Origin: Struthio camelus
Taxonomy: Eukaryota > Chordata > Aves > Struthioniformes > Struthionidae
Reading direction: 5' to 3'
NCBI RefSeq assembly: GCF_040807025.1
Contig: NC_090964.1
Span: 5,890,001 to 5,954,000, forward strand
Length of the DNA stretch: 64,000 nt
Below the pieces are notes generated by a model, which worked only from the letters and a program-made list of their open reading frames with translations, ran no database searches and was not told where the DNA came from. Below, one piece after another: positions 44,724 to 57,500 of the stretch (position 1 is the first letter of the stretch; every line of letters starts with the position of its first letter). The position numbers and the translations under genes are program-made.

Positions 44724-45634
44724 CTAGTACAAAGGGAAAACTACGGTTAGTCTCTAAGTGAAGAGTAATTAAGGCGCATTGGGGCTGCCTGTCCAAAGAC
44801 GACATCCAAAAGTAGAGTTACCAAATATTGCTCTCATATCTGAATTATCAGAATCACGGAGGAAAACTGCCACTGACTGTAAAGGAAGACAGTCAAATAT
44901 TCAATGATCTTTTCACAAAACACAGCCAGTGAAGAGTTTCATAAGTCGCAGTGCGTTTCTTTCCTGCTGTCCCACAGGCCAGTTGGTGACAACTACCACA
45001 GGACTCACTCCACTTACTGCCTAATCCAGAGTCTTCATTCAATATGGGCAAATCCAGGCCCTTCACGCTTTGTTTCCAGTATGAGTCACGTTTTTTGAAG
45101 GGAACTGGGATTCAAGCTTTGTTCTGTTGCTCAACTCAGCCTTAAACCTCCCTCACCCCAGCCCGTATGCACGGGGGAGTCATTTTGAGAGCACCCACAA
45201 CCACATTTGCTAACTACCGCACCTTGACAGGCATCAATTAGAGAATTAAAGGCCTGCATTGTAATCCTGAACTAAATTATACTTTTCTTCCGGTTTACAG
45301 GCAAGTTGAGATTTCTCTTTTGCACATTACATAAGATTTCAAAAAAAAAAAAATCCACAAAGTCCTGTAACAACAAATTAAGCAACTATTTGCAAACAGG
45401 CACCAGCAGACTCTGAGCTACTGCTAGACCAACATGAACCTGTCGAGATGAGGATTTCCAAGGGGCACCATACTATCGCTTCAGAATAGCCAAGAAATTA
45501 GGGGGCCCGAGAAAGGCTAAGGAGCAGAAGGGAAAAGACTCCTTCGCCAAGTCTTCAGCCCCCGCAGGGACTCCGCATCAGACCCATTTCAGAGCATCGA
45601 CACAACTTTCCGATTTTGTGAGGTTTCCCGTTAC
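44724..45634 (-). other. EPB41: EPB41 intron
   Basis: Intron between the 34- and 27-residue exons. It holds an A run (45,341-45,353) and nothing else notable. Confidence 0.85.
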
Positions 45635-45736
45635 CTTGGTGATCTGCGTGGTGGTGGTGCTGCTGGTGGTTTCGGAGGTGATGGTCTGAGCAGTCAGCAG
45701 GATGCCGGGCTCCAAGTCTCCGTTGCCGCCATCCGT
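45635..45736 (-). CDS. EPB41: Protein 4.1R C-terminal domain exon (34 residues)
   Basis: Exactly 102 bases, phase 0, after the acceptor GTGTCTCCCACAG and before the donor ACCAAG, GTAACGG. It encodes TDGGNGDLEPGILLTAQTIT then SETTSSTTTTQITK, the serine/threonine-rich start of the C-terminal domain. It matches human 4.1R except for a few replacements in the first ten residues. Confidence 0.97.
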
Positions 45737-47529
45737 CTGTGGGAGACACAAAACACGGCCATCAGTCTCTGTACGCGGCGCGGACAGTAACGGGGGCTGC
45801 TCGTCACAGAGCGCAAAGCAGTCTGAGCTACTTGACATCTGTTTGCAATTCCAAGCAAAGTTTCTTTTGGACGGTCTTTTTTATCCTTCCTCCTTCCTTG
45901 TACAGCACTTGCCTTAAACTCCTCAGCAACGAGGGAAGTCCAGATATCTGCTGAACTAGAAACAAGTTTCTCCAGTTGGTTACTTGGTTGGCATCCTGCA
46001 CAACTCAGCCTTTGAAGGTCTGCCTAGAAACTTAAAATAAATTGTCTTTGCCAGTTGAGCCTGGCTTTGCTGTCCATGTGTCACCTTAGTACAAGCAAAG
46101 ACGATGTGAGGGATGATACCACAGTAACAAACACTGGACAAAGGCCTCGGACCGGGACCAGCACTGCAGCAAGACCCTAATCTGGTGTTACCTCAAGGTG
46201 GGACCAGTTTCCACGGCAATTTTATGGTACATCCTATCCTGGCGTACACACAACTGACTTCACCCTGTCCTAGAGAATCACTTTTAGCTTTCATTTCTCT
46301 TGAAAAGAGAACTCTCCTCTTCATCTACGTTGGGCAACAGGGTAGCACGCGCTCTTCCCTGGTGCATGCTCTACCCTCAGATGTCAGAGAAGATGCTAAG
46401 CAGCCACTGGTGGTAGATATATTCCCCAGGAACATCAGGACTATTGGGAAGTGTAAACGGTATCAGCGTCATACTTTTTTCCACGTTAGGGCTGGGAAGC
46501 TTTTGAACACGTTAAGAGCACAATTTTCGAACCTGCTTGCTGAAGCCAGACACCTCTTCAGGCATCCCGAGAGAGCTGGATCTTCCCAAGGTGCCAGCTG
46601 CTGCTGTTCAGCACAAGGCACGCAATACGCCGCAGACTCTAATGAAATTCTGTGTTCCCAGCCCTGTTTTATTCCTCAGCACAGCTGGGCCTCAGGATCA
46701 GCGTGACAATATTAATCCTGCTCAGGAATCCCATATTATCCAAGCGTGGGGCGCAGGCTATCTGAAGCTGAGCTGCAACACCAGTCACATCCTTCAGTCG
46801 TTAACACTCCAAAACCAGAGTATGGGCTGCTTTTAATAATCGCTGTTCTGACAAACCCAAACTAACAAAGGATCCAAATTCTCCAATATGGAATTAAAAT
46901 CTGATTTTAGATCAAAGATTGATTTTAGCCTCAGTAATGAAACCTGACCTGCGTATGTTGGCATTGCTCCACTAACATTTTAATTTATAGCTTCAAATAC
47001 CTCACAGGTACCCATTCTGATTAGCATTTTATAGAGTATTTTTGGTTTTCGACTTCTGTTTCAGAGTAGTATTCTAGCGGACTACCCTCAGAACAAAGTT
47101 TTCAAACTCGTTAACTAATAAAGTTCTCAAGAGCCACAAACAGGAAGAACTGGGAAAAAACAAGATAATGCATCTCTTGCAAAAAAAAAAAAAAAAAAAA
47201 AGCCAAGTCAGATCAACTCTGTATGGTCTAATCTACATCCTAGAGCCACCAGCGGCTGCACGTCAATTCTGTTTGCACACACATCTTGAAAAGGCAATTG
47301 TTCTTCGGGGATATTATAAACACTGCTATTCTAAAAATATTAGATGCACCTGCAAATATTTGTTAATAACACAACATTTGTTAACTTTTGTGCTGCGAAG
47401 TGGAGAATCTGAGAAAGGCAGATGGTGCCAGATGGCACTGCTGTCTCATTCCAAAGATTTAGAAAGCAAACACTTGTGCTTGGATCAGTTTAATTAAGCC
47501 CCCTGAAAATTAATCGTAACACACCTTAC
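45737..47529 (-). other. EPB41: EPB41 intron
   Basis: Intron between the 43- and 34-residue exons. A + strand poly-A run lies at about 47,180-47,200. The + strand open frame at 46,185-46,706 is antisense, has no family motif and is not believed. Confidence 0.85.
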
Positions 47530-47658
47530 CTGTGCAGCTTCATAGGTGATGGTCTTAGTTTCCGTGTGGACAATGGGAACTTCTTTTGTTGGAATTTCAC
47601 TTTTCACAGCATTGGATACGTCCGAGATGGTGACTGTCTGCGTCTTCACTAGAGGTGG
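47530..47658 (-). CDS. EPB41: Protein 4.1R exon (43 residues)
   Basis: Exactly 129 bases, phase 0, between the acceptor GTTTCATAG and the donor GCACAG, GTAAGG. It encodes PPLVKTQTVTISDVSNAVKS, then EIPTKEVPIVHTETKTITYE, then AAQ. This is the spacer just before the C-terminal domain, nearly identical to human 4.1R. In the core transcript it joins directly to the 60-residue exon at 62,768-62,947. The 15-kb interval between the two contains all the candidate alternative exons described here. Confidence 0.97.
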
Positions 47659-48752
47659 CTATGAAACAGGTTTAAAAAACTCTCAGTAAACACCCAGGTA
47701 GCACTGGCACATAACAACTGCGTTGCTGGCAAACGATCTGACACTGATCTGATAAAAGCACTACGGGAAGCAAGGTCAGCCTGGAAATCTTTGTTTTCAA
47801 GCCTCTGGTACGACACACTTTTCAGAGGTCAAAGATCAGGTGTGAGGATTAAGGAAAGACAGCAGAATCCTCTAGATCTTCCCAAACACTGTGATCTCAA
47901 GTCAGACCAGCAAAGGCATCCAGGGTTTAAATGCTGTGCCAGAATACCATGAGGAAACTGTCTCCACTGATTATCAACTCTCTAATTACTAGAAGCTCAA
48001 TGAGAGCTGCCAGTAAAAGATGACCCTCATTTACCGATATGTCAGGAGTAACAGAGTCTGGATAAATAGAGTTAATCACAGCTGAGAGAAGCTTTTTTCC
48101 TGACTACAAGTGGAACACGCTATCCAAGATTAAAAAAAACTCATCAAATCCTAGGCCTGTAACTTTTATTAAATCAATGTCAGACAAAACAGAAACATTA
48201 CATCTTGAAAGAGAAATGGGGCGGGGGGGGAGGAGGGGGAAGGGGAAGAAAAATCAGTTGTTCCACCACCTGATGATCATCCAGAAGAGGACGGAGTTAG
48301 TTCAGACCCACAAGGTTCTCCCAGATTGCTCGATTTCTGCTCACCTTCCCAAACCTGACAGATGCCACCGTGATTGTTAGCAGGGTAAGTGGACATCTAT
48401 AGGCATGTAAGCAATTAATATTCAGGAACACTGAAGCAGGCAAAAAAAAAGTATCTCCCGTGGCGGGGAGCACAAGGGGACGTCAAAGCCCACGTTGGCG
48501 GTGTCCAAATTTGCTCTGCTGCACCAAGGCTCGGCCTCGCAGTACAGCGCGAGACGGCAAACACCTTAAGGCACAGCACTGAAATCCCACGCCGTTGGAG
48601 CCTAAGCTAATTAGCTCCACGAACGAGTTCAAGCCAAGGAACCGTAACTCCTCGTTCGGGGGGTTGTGGCATCTGCTTGCTGCAGTGTTTGGGGTCCACT
48701 CCAAAGCCAAACAGGGGGAGTGTGGAAGAGCGCAGGCGTTCTGGCTCACTAC
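47659..48752 (-). other. EPB41: EPB41 intron downstream of the cassette exon
   Basis: The sequence carries a strong G-quadruplex motif on the + strand at 48,218-48,245 (GGGG, C, GGGGGGGG, AGGA, GGGGG, AA, GGGG). In the EPB41 transcript it reads as a C-rich tract about 510 bases downstream of the candidate 153-residue cassette. Confidence 0.7.
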
Positions 48753-49211
48753 CTGGAAGCAGCGAAAGACTGCTGGAAGCCCATTATTAACCTTCAAGCC
48801 GCGACACACTCCATTTAGCTTTCTAAACGCTTCTCGCGCCAATCTGTCGTCGCCAGCCTCTGCCACCTCCTCTCTTCCCCAGGGCTGCGGCGGAGGCGCA
48901 GCGGGGATTACCGGGCGCTCCGGCTCAGATCGCTCTGAGTCGGCCGCCTGCTTTTCCGCAGCTGCAAAACCCCCCTTGTCCCATCTCAGGTCCTCCGCGC
49001 TCTCGGGGAGGCTGGAAGCAGCCGCCTCCTCCTCGCTGCTTACGGAGGACGCGCCAAAGTCCCGACTTGGAGCAGGCTCTGAGGCAGGTGACATTTGGGT
49101 CTCACTAAAAGCTACTGACTGCTTTGGGCCCTCCCATTGAAAGGCAGGGTTAACACTTTTCCTCTCTGGCACTGCAGCCACATCCTCTTTGGAGAGAAAG
49201 TCACTCTTACT
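48753..49211 (-). CDS. EPB41: Candidate 153-residue cassette exon of EPB41
   Basis: Between an acceptor (TTCGTTTCTTTTTAG, then AGTAAGAGT) and a donor (CGCTGCTTCCAG, then GTAGTGAGC) lie 459 bases, exactly 153 codons, open in phase 0, the same phase as the exons on both sides. The product starts SKSDFLSKEDVAAVPERKSV and is acidic and serine/alanine-rich (SEEEAAASSLPESAEDLRWD), ending LPAVFRCFQ. It would insert a disordered acidic region between the spectrin-actin-binding part and the C-terminal domain. Paralogues of 4.1R carry long insertions at this position, and mammalian EPB41 has been described with alternative exons numbered 17a/17b here. Whether this is their orthologue I cannot tell. The reading frame runs on past the donor into the intron, so intron retention would give a different tail. 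Confidence 0.75.
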
Positions 49212-49240
49212 CTAAAAAGAAACGAATACACAAAAAGGCC

Positions 49241-49272
<32 letters not shown>
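49241..49272 (-). promoter_or_regulatory. EPB41: (CU)n tract upstream of the cassette acceptor
   Basis: On the + strand this is an almost pure AG repeat (49,241-49,272, with one AAA interruption). In EPB41 pre-mRNA it is a CUCUCU tract ending 30 bases before the cassette exon. CU-rich tracts at this position are classic PTBP1 binding sites that repress exon inclusion. The role is inference. Confidence 0.6.
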
Positions 49273-52200
49273 TTAGGAAGAACAGAAGGTCATGAAGCAT
49301 AAAGACAAAACAACATTGGTCTCTTAGAATATATCACGTCTCCAGTAGTTCATGCAACAGCAGTGGATTTGAACATTTTAAAGCTTGAAAACCTTTGTGC
49401 TATGCAATGTATCCAGCGGTTTTCCTACCACAGTCTTCACGCTAGATTAATAATCCCTGTTCGGAAGGTTTAAAGAATTAAACAACTCTCTCCACTTAAA
49501 TGAAGAACTGCCGTTTAACGCTTTTGGCCCAGTTTGGAAACGGAGGAATAATTTCAGCGTAGCAAGTGGGGACTTGTGCGCACATGCAGAAGCCCGTGTG
49601 CAGCAAAACCCACCGACTATGCCAAAACTGTACACCAATTCTGCTTTTAATTCCTTAAAACGTTTTACTCGGTGTTTTAATCTGCACGTGGAAGTTAAGA
49701 GAATAAGCCCAGAATTACTGTGCGCTACGAATCCCAAGAGCCTACGTCCTAGCACCTGGGAACGTGCACCTCCGAGACCCTTGCTTCTTGCTGCAGTCTC
49801 CAGGAAAGCTAACCACGGACGTGTCTGCAAAAGGTCATAACGGCACTGGTAAAATTATTGTGAGAATATGCACAAGTTAGTATCAAAATCAACTCTTTCA
49901 ATTACCAACAGGCTCCTGAATTGGAAGAAGCCGCCAAATACGATGCGGTCTGGTCATGTGAAAGACTCTGCACTCTTTCTTCCCGACAAACCAGCTCAAT
50001 CAACTCGCACAACTCAGCACAGAACTTTTCAGCTGAGGAATAACACAATGTGGTGCTAACGTGTGCTGACCCCATCATCGCTGGGCATGCACTTTCCCGC
50101 TCAACCACCACGTTGGACCGTTTATTCCAAACTACCGAAATACTTGTAACGTATGTTAGTGCAAAAGCAGTCGGAGCACAGAAACCTTCCCAGTGGCTAA
50201 ACCTCCCGGAGGCACAACAGAACCGGCGTTTGCGGCAGCCCGCTGTTGAGAAGACACGTGATAAAGCCTTCAGAGAAGAAAGCAAGCGTGTCTATGGCAC
50301 CTGGGACACTCGGGAAGACTGTGCCAAGCCGGAGGGTTTAACTAAGGCTGCTGCTAGTCTGCCCTCCGTTCAGCTCGTCAGCAAGTTCTCAGCTAGGTCG
50401 TCTCACAGCTCTGGGAGCCCTCTAGCCCGAAACTTGAAGGAAAGGAACAGCGACAGAAGAGAAGAGTTAAGACATGAACAAGGCAGAAAGCTTCAGCAAA
50501 AATCCACAGTTTGCCCAAATGCCCAGCAAGGGATGGACACTTAATACACACAGTTATTCCTGGAGAGGAGCAATGCTTTAGTCGGGAGCTGTGAACTAAG
50601 GCCACAATCCCATCCTGTCCTCGAAACGCTGTTTCTCTCCTGCCAGAAAGGAAGGGCAGGATAAGCAGTTTCTGGCAGCTGCAATTTTAGACATATCAAA
50701 GCTGCCACCTCACCTGGTGGCAGGTCACAAGGAGGGAAAAAACTCAGGATGCCCCTTAACGCTATTACTATTTCTTCTCAACTGACACCCTCGGTGTTGA
50801 TGTCTAGTAACTTTGGATAAAAACAGTCCTGCATCTGCATGTCCAAAATCATAAACAGTGATTAAATTTTCCTAAAAGTGTGGCAAGCCCGTTGCTGTCA
50901 GCTGTTGTTTTAATTTTGAGGGCGGTATTAAGGTGAACAGAAACCCCCGCATCAATTTCTGTTGAGAAGATTCTCTGGGCAAGCAAAGAACCGGGTCTTG
51001 GACTTACAGTGTGAGGTTTTCGGGGGCCTGTGGGGTATCCGGTATAAAGCATTTTCTGCAGACCAGCAGTTTTCACCCTAATTGACCTCACCTAATGGCA
51101 CAGTTCAGAACTATTTGAAGAACTGTAACTGCTTCAGGCAGAAACAAATACGTGCTCGTTTTTGCATCGCTGCAGGAAGTGACCCTTCCAACGCTCCTCC
51201 CAGGTCTTGGCCAATCCCCGGCTTCGACGTTACAGACAGATTACCTGCAAAATTTCTGTTCGTTACGGCGCCCAGCCTCTTGGGCTTCTCCTAAATTCTT
51301 TGGATATTGCTTCAGGAAACGGCATGCGAGGAGAGTGAAGCGACAGAGATTAGCCCTGCGATCAGGTCAGACCGCAGACATAAGGAAGTGTCCTTTCTGA
51401 TGGCGGCAAACCACTTCCATATGCGCTCCTGCAAACAGCATATATACATACCGCCCTCGTTTTGCCTCATGCAACATACTACACCGTAACGTTTCACAAA
51501 ACAGAGTACGTAACGGAGGTTATCAGCTTTGAATGCCCACGTCTTAATCTTGCTTTAAAACCTAGATTTATATGCTGTCGATATACTGATCTCTCCTTAA
51601 TTATATATGTCAAAGCTTTCAAACTTAATCATGGGATCTTGGGAAGAAGCAGAGTATCTTCTGCACTGTAATGGAAAATGCTTTAGAAGCAGGATTTCCT
51701 TACGTACCGGCTGTGGCATTACTCTGAGCAAGAGGGAGAATGAAATCCACAGATAAAACACAGCAGATTAAGCAGCTGCACAAACACAGGTCGATTTAAG
51801 AGACAAACATTTGTATACAGCAAAAATAACTTCCCAGCTGCCTCTCACATACAGAAAAATAATTTTGCATTTTGGAAGCACCTTGCATGCCGAAAGCATA
51901 AAGGAACAGGAAAGCGTGAATAAAGTCTATGCGGTACATATGCCGGCTTTCAACAGAGCAAAGGGTGGCAATATCCATGCAAACTACAAAGACAGAATGA
52001 AATCCTGATAAGATCAACTGACCAGAAGCACTTTTCGTCTTGCCCTCCTATTCCACCATGTAGAAGTCACACTAATTAAAAGCTATTGCTTTCTCTATAT
52101 AATTATCTATTTACACATGCTTTTGGTTTTTTTATAATGCAACTGTGTTTGTTCCTGCGTTTAAAAACACAATCCGCACCTAGGCTAGAAGAAATCATCT

Positions 52201-52731
52201 TTTTATACAAAAAAAAAATTTAGGAATTTGAATATCTGTTACAAATTCATGATCTTATCAAGATTTTTTTTTTGTTTTTGATTTGCAAATGCAAAAGCGT
52301 TCCTATTTTGGGGCCTCAGATGCTGCAGAGCCCCAAGCTCCGCTCGAGAGTCGAGAAAGTTGGGAAGACCCGGGCTGCAAACCACATAAACTACTCATTC
52401 CCCGAGAAACAAACCCAAACCAGCTACGCCTACATCCAGCCCGAAGCAGACTGCTTGCATAAGCCATACGCAGCGTAAAGAGGACGCAGGACAGGATGCA
52501 GTGCCCCAACAGAAACGAATCGAACCAAATATGAACGCACGTTACCCTGCAGATACAAACTGTTGTGCCCCTTGTTGACTGCGAATACAGCGTCATTTAA
52601 AAGTTTCACTGTAAAAAGTGACACACAGACCGAGAATTCAAATAGGGGATAAATTAATAACAAGATCGTGTAGCTGATATCAGATACTGACGGGATTTTT
52701 TTGAGTGGTTTTGTATAAAAGTATGTTTGCC

Positions 52732-52762
<31 letters not shown>
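52732..52762. repeat. T13-A18 homopolymer palindrome
   Basis: Thirteen T are directly followed by eighteen A, a perfect AT palindrome. A similar A20-T8 pair lies at 54,657-54,684. Both may be cruciform-prone and length-unstable. Confidence 0.9.
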
Positions 52763-54566
52763 GAGAAGTTCCCGTCTTGCAAGAAACGTAAGGACTGATG
52801 AAAAGAAATTCTAGCTAGGTAGTACGTCCAGTCACCTCCTGCATTGGGCGCAGCATTGCCGCAGTCGCATGTTATTAGGTTATCCCCAGACGAGTACGCA
52901 CAGAAGCTAACGGGCTCGGTGTGACCGCCTACGGGTGCACGAGGAGGTGACGTTGGCTTTGCAGGAAACCGCACTCACCGGGAAGAGCTCCCCGATCGCC
53001 CGATGAACGCGCCCTTCTCACCGCTGCCAAAGCGCTCGAGTAAAAAGTATCGCAAAGCGGAGAACAGATATCCTCATTCGACAGTACCAGCTTAAAAAAA
53101 AAAAACTTCTTGGCCTTAAAGATGGTAGTTAAAAAGTTTGGAAGCCGCTCAACAAAACTAAATGGCATTGAAAAACTGGTGGCCTTTGCATTTTTGAACA
53201 AATTTTGTTATTGCCAGCGATCAGACCCCAGCACAGCAGCCAGCCCAGTCACTTCAGAGGGCTAAAAGCCAGTTTGACCAAAGTTAAAGGCAAGGCTAGG
53301 AAAGACATGGCACGTTAAAAGATTAAATTGCCATCACGAACAGGAACCCCGAGGGGTTCTGGGACACGCAGCAGCCACGTCCAACAGGCGAAACGACAGG
53401 CTCGAGATCAAAACCCAAGTTATCAAAACAACATCGCCGAGCGAGATGATTCCAGCAGCGCTTCCTCTCCCTGCTGCCCCGACGCCCTTCCCGGCTCCCC
53501 GCGGGTGCGGAGCGGAGCGCTGCGGGTTTCTTACTCCAAATTGCTTCTGCGGAGGAAAAGCCGCCGTCAGGGCTCAGCCGAGGCGTCGACTGAGCGCTGC
53601 CGCGTTTCGCCCGCTGCTTTTCGGAGGTAATGTAAAGCTCGGCGCCAGGCTCGCCCGGGAGAGCCGCAGCCAGCTTCGCCCACCCCGCGCTTAGGCGGCA
53701 CAGCAGCGAAGGGGCCAAACAACTTAGAGAAAAGCGAACAATCTCTCGGAAAGTTGGGATAAAACCAGTTGGAGTTAACGTTAGGAAGGTCTCCTTACGT
53801 AGCCTCTAGCCTTGGACACGACTTCGGGTAGCATCAACCCGCTAAAACCAGCGCAGAGCCTTGCACTGGATTACCCAGTAGGAAGGCGGTGGTTAACGAA
53901 GAACGTGGGTTTTTTCCATTCATAAAAATAGAAAGGAGCATTTTTGTCCTCAAATTAATACAAGGCGGGAGGGGGGAAAGGCTCTCACAGTTGCGTTTTG
54001 CCGTATGCAGCACATCGCGTTCCCAGAGCGATTCTCACTCGAACGCAGGCACGTTAAACCCTTAACGCTACCGCAGCTGCTGGCGGAGGGGGAGCGCAGC
54101 AGCCGGCAGGCAGAGCCGCAACCTGTAACGCTCCTGCTCTCGGGGGAGATCTTCTGCAAACTATTTTTCCTGACGCTCAGTCCCAGAAGCAAACGTTCAA
54201 TTAAGTAGCTGGTAGAGCGCTGCGCCTTTCCGTCCCTCTGCACGCCTCGCCACGCCTAAACCCAGCCGGATTTAACCTCGAATCGACTTATTTTGAGAGC
54301 GGGTATTGCCTCCAAGGGCAAAACTTGCATGACTCCTCTCCACAAGAGCACGAAACCCGCACCAAAAGGTGTTGAGCTCTACACGGAGCAGCGGCTCCCC
54401 GACCCGCGCGCCGCGTCCAGGGCGGGCAGATGGTGACGCGGGCGTCTGGCGGCGGCTCGTTCCACAAAGCAATACCGAATGTTAGTCCGAGGAAGTCGTA
54501 ACGCAGGTCGTATACGCCTTTTTGTTGTTAATAAGCAGCGGAGGAAGAATCTGATTTGCAATAACA

Positions 54567-54572
54567 TTTATT
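54567..54572 (-). terminator. EPB41: AATAAA hexamer, candidate intronic poly-A site of EPB41
   Basis: On the minus strand ATTAATAAATGTTATTGC is a canonical hexamer in AT-rich surroundings. It is one of three minus-strand AATAAA sites downstream of the tail-anchor exon and could end that isoform with a UTR of about 4.7 kb. Use is unproven. Confidence 0.25.
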
Positions 54573-57500
54573 AATGATAAATGTACATATTTACAAAGAA
54601 AAATCTGAGAAAAATTACAAAACCAAAAAAGTGTTCCAAAAGAGAGCATTTTAGGTAAAAAAAAAAAAAAAAAAATTTTTTTTAGTCCAATGAGACCGTG
54701 TACCACTGCTAGAAGACCACAAACACAAAGTGGCACAAACCCAGGCCACCAAGAAAGCCATTACCCAAAGCCTGCTAGTCCTTCCCTCCAGCTTTATAAA
54801 CCAAGGAAAACGCCAAGAGAGGCACTAGAGAAAACGCTGTAGTCCGGTTCTCCCATGCCACCGGCACTATGAAGCACAGACCCAAGAGTTCCTGACCGAA
54901 TCAGTAACCAACCTTTGAGTTTTTTCGGCAAAGTATCCTGCCTCAGTCTATGTATCAGACCAGGCATGATCCGCTCGTGACCCGCAAGCCTCCAAAGGCA
55001 GGAAAAAAAACCCGACAAACCAATGGGATAATTCTCAGAGTGACAAATTACTAACCTCGGTGTAACGCCAAAGATGCTTTTGCTGTAGCGGTCCTGAGGA
55101 GCCCTGAGGCCACACCAACCCCGCTTGCGGGCACCAGCCCGACTCCTGCGGCGCCACGCCGAGGAGAGCCACCTCTCCTCTTTATTGCAGGATAGAAGGA
55201 CAAATACACAATACCTGCTGCTTCGGGTCATCGCTAACCACTGCACAAACTGCAAGGCAGAGTAAGGAGGCTGAAGGAAAACTGCTCTTAGGCTTAGCTC
55301 TTCCTATGTCCTAACTTAACACTCCCATAGAGAGTCCTCGGTTTGCCTTAACTCACTGGGCAAGGAAAGAGCGACGTGAGGTGCAGGCTATTCCAGCTGT
55401 CTACCCTGATTTACTCGTTCACTTTACTAGAAACAAGAAAATAATGTTTTTGTTTATGCTAACACATCTCTCTTGAGTATCACCAACTACCATCATGGCC
55501 AAAATCCAACACCTAACGCAGCCTCAGAGTTTAGTCCGAGTTTCCAGTAATCAGGCAGGCTCAGCCACGCTTGCCACTTCCAAATACTAACGCCCGCCTT
55601 TTCTTGAAGCATGAAAGCCCAAAACACTATTCTGCGTTTTATGTGGAATTCAGGAAAGCGGACTGCAGGAGGACAAGATTCAGAGCAGAAAGCACAGAGC
55701 CAGCCACCAGCTTCCCGATGCACAGAGCTGGGGGCCTGAGTCTTGAAGAGGCCGCTTTTTCCAACCGCCAACCGAGTCCACCCGCGAGCACCAAAAAGAG
55801 CCTCGCTGCAGCAGAGATTAGATTGCAAAACACTGCAAAAGTCTAAGTAACATCAAAACTGTTGGCAGTCTTCAAGCAGCTAAATCACTGGCATGTCAGA
55901 GTCACTGAAGTACCATTTTCTGCAGCGCTGGAGAATCAGGATTTCTCACGGAAACCCGGCTGAGGTTATACGCTGCAGACATTTCCAGCTTCCCTTTGGA
56001 AGTGATAATTCAGTTCTCCCGCACTCACTGTCAGTGCAACAGGCTGGAATTACCCTGACCACATATACAAAAGCTGCTTTATTCCTTCCCCAGCCAGGAG
56101 CTAGTGGTGATGCTAAGGCAGTCGCCTAGGTGGTTTGTCTGCACTTTGCAGCTCTGTTTGCTCCTGAGTCAAAAAAGGGAGCAAAGTATACTCGTCAGGT
56201 CCTTTATGAAAACCCTGAGACCTCTGCCTTTAAACTAAGCTACAGCATATTAACTCTAACTTCACACACGTACAACGCTAGTAGTCCTGGAACTTACTTT
56301 CCCTTCTGTATCTTGAGTCAACATCAAGCGGAAGCAGTGAAATCGGGAATCAACTGGCCCAGCAAAAACAGATATGAGACACACAATGCCTTGAAAAGAG
56401 GCCCTATCCCAACCACCACGGGGCAAGAAAAAAGAGGGAAGAGAGATGGGCAAAGAGGCTGGAGCACAGCACAGCGATCACATCGCCGCAGACTCCCCCA
56501 AGGGGCATCGCAGCTTTGACCAGATGAGGTTTCCCTTCCCGATAAGCTATAACTTTTCTCTGTCCGGATCAGAAAAGATCCCATCCACCGGAACGAACAT
56601 AGATAAACTCATCTCTAAACTGCCGTAGAAATATAAAGTGTTTGTTCAGTTTCTTTATACACTCTTCAGTGCGAATTGGTATATAAATCCCAAAAATGTT
56701 CCTGAGCATTCTCAGAATGTAAAGTTCAAAAGTTTTTTTTGCTGATGATAACCAGCCTTATTTCAGGATTTAAATTAAAAAAAAAAAAAAAAGGAGAGAG
56801 AGACCGTTTTAATTAGTTTTAAGAAGTTGAAAGGGTTGAACTGAACTGACCAGCAGAGTGCATCTCTCATCACTCTGGGATGAGACATCCTGAGCACTAC
56901 ATTCAAAAATTGCTCTGGGCAAAGATTTTAAACTTCAGGTCCTTTGGATATGGAAGATAGAGCTACAGAAACCATGGCTTTGCAAAAGATACTCGTATGG
57001 CTTCAAAATATTTGTCATCCGTTCGGAGAGTTATCACGCAATAACCTACACTGCGTTGGCTGCAGCGATGCTCCAAAAGCAGCATCGCGACGGCTAACCA
57101 GAGCAATGGCTTTTAAAAGGAAGCAGGAGTTGCACGTTTAAGGAAAAGCAGATCTCCAAGAAACAGGGACAGGAAACGGATGGACAGAGAGACCAAACGG
57201 TCCCCGTTTTCATCACGTCTGCTCCAATTTTGCACAGCTTAAAGCAGCGGTCCGAGCCCAGAAGCGTCTCCACGCTTCTCGCGCTCTGCAGCACCCAGCG
57301 TCGCCACGTCCTTCCCCAGCTCTCCCACCTCCGCTCTCCGCGGCCTGCTTTCTCAAGACAAAAATCTTCCTAAACTTCAGGCTGAGCCCACCGGAGCTCT
57401 TCATCGGTTCGCGTCCCCAGCCCCCGGCGGCGGCTCGCGCCGCTGGCGTCTCTCCCTGAGCCTGGGGGAGCCCGTAGCTGGACGGCGCTGAAGTCTACCA

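Noticed and set aside
52979-53023. 45-base candidate exon with GTGAGT donor on the minus strand
   Set aside because: In the phase required by EPB41 it reads CGG TGA, an immediate stop.
54794-55255. 153-codon minus-strand open frame
   Set aside because: No splice context, no recognised motif, mixed composition typical of chance frames.
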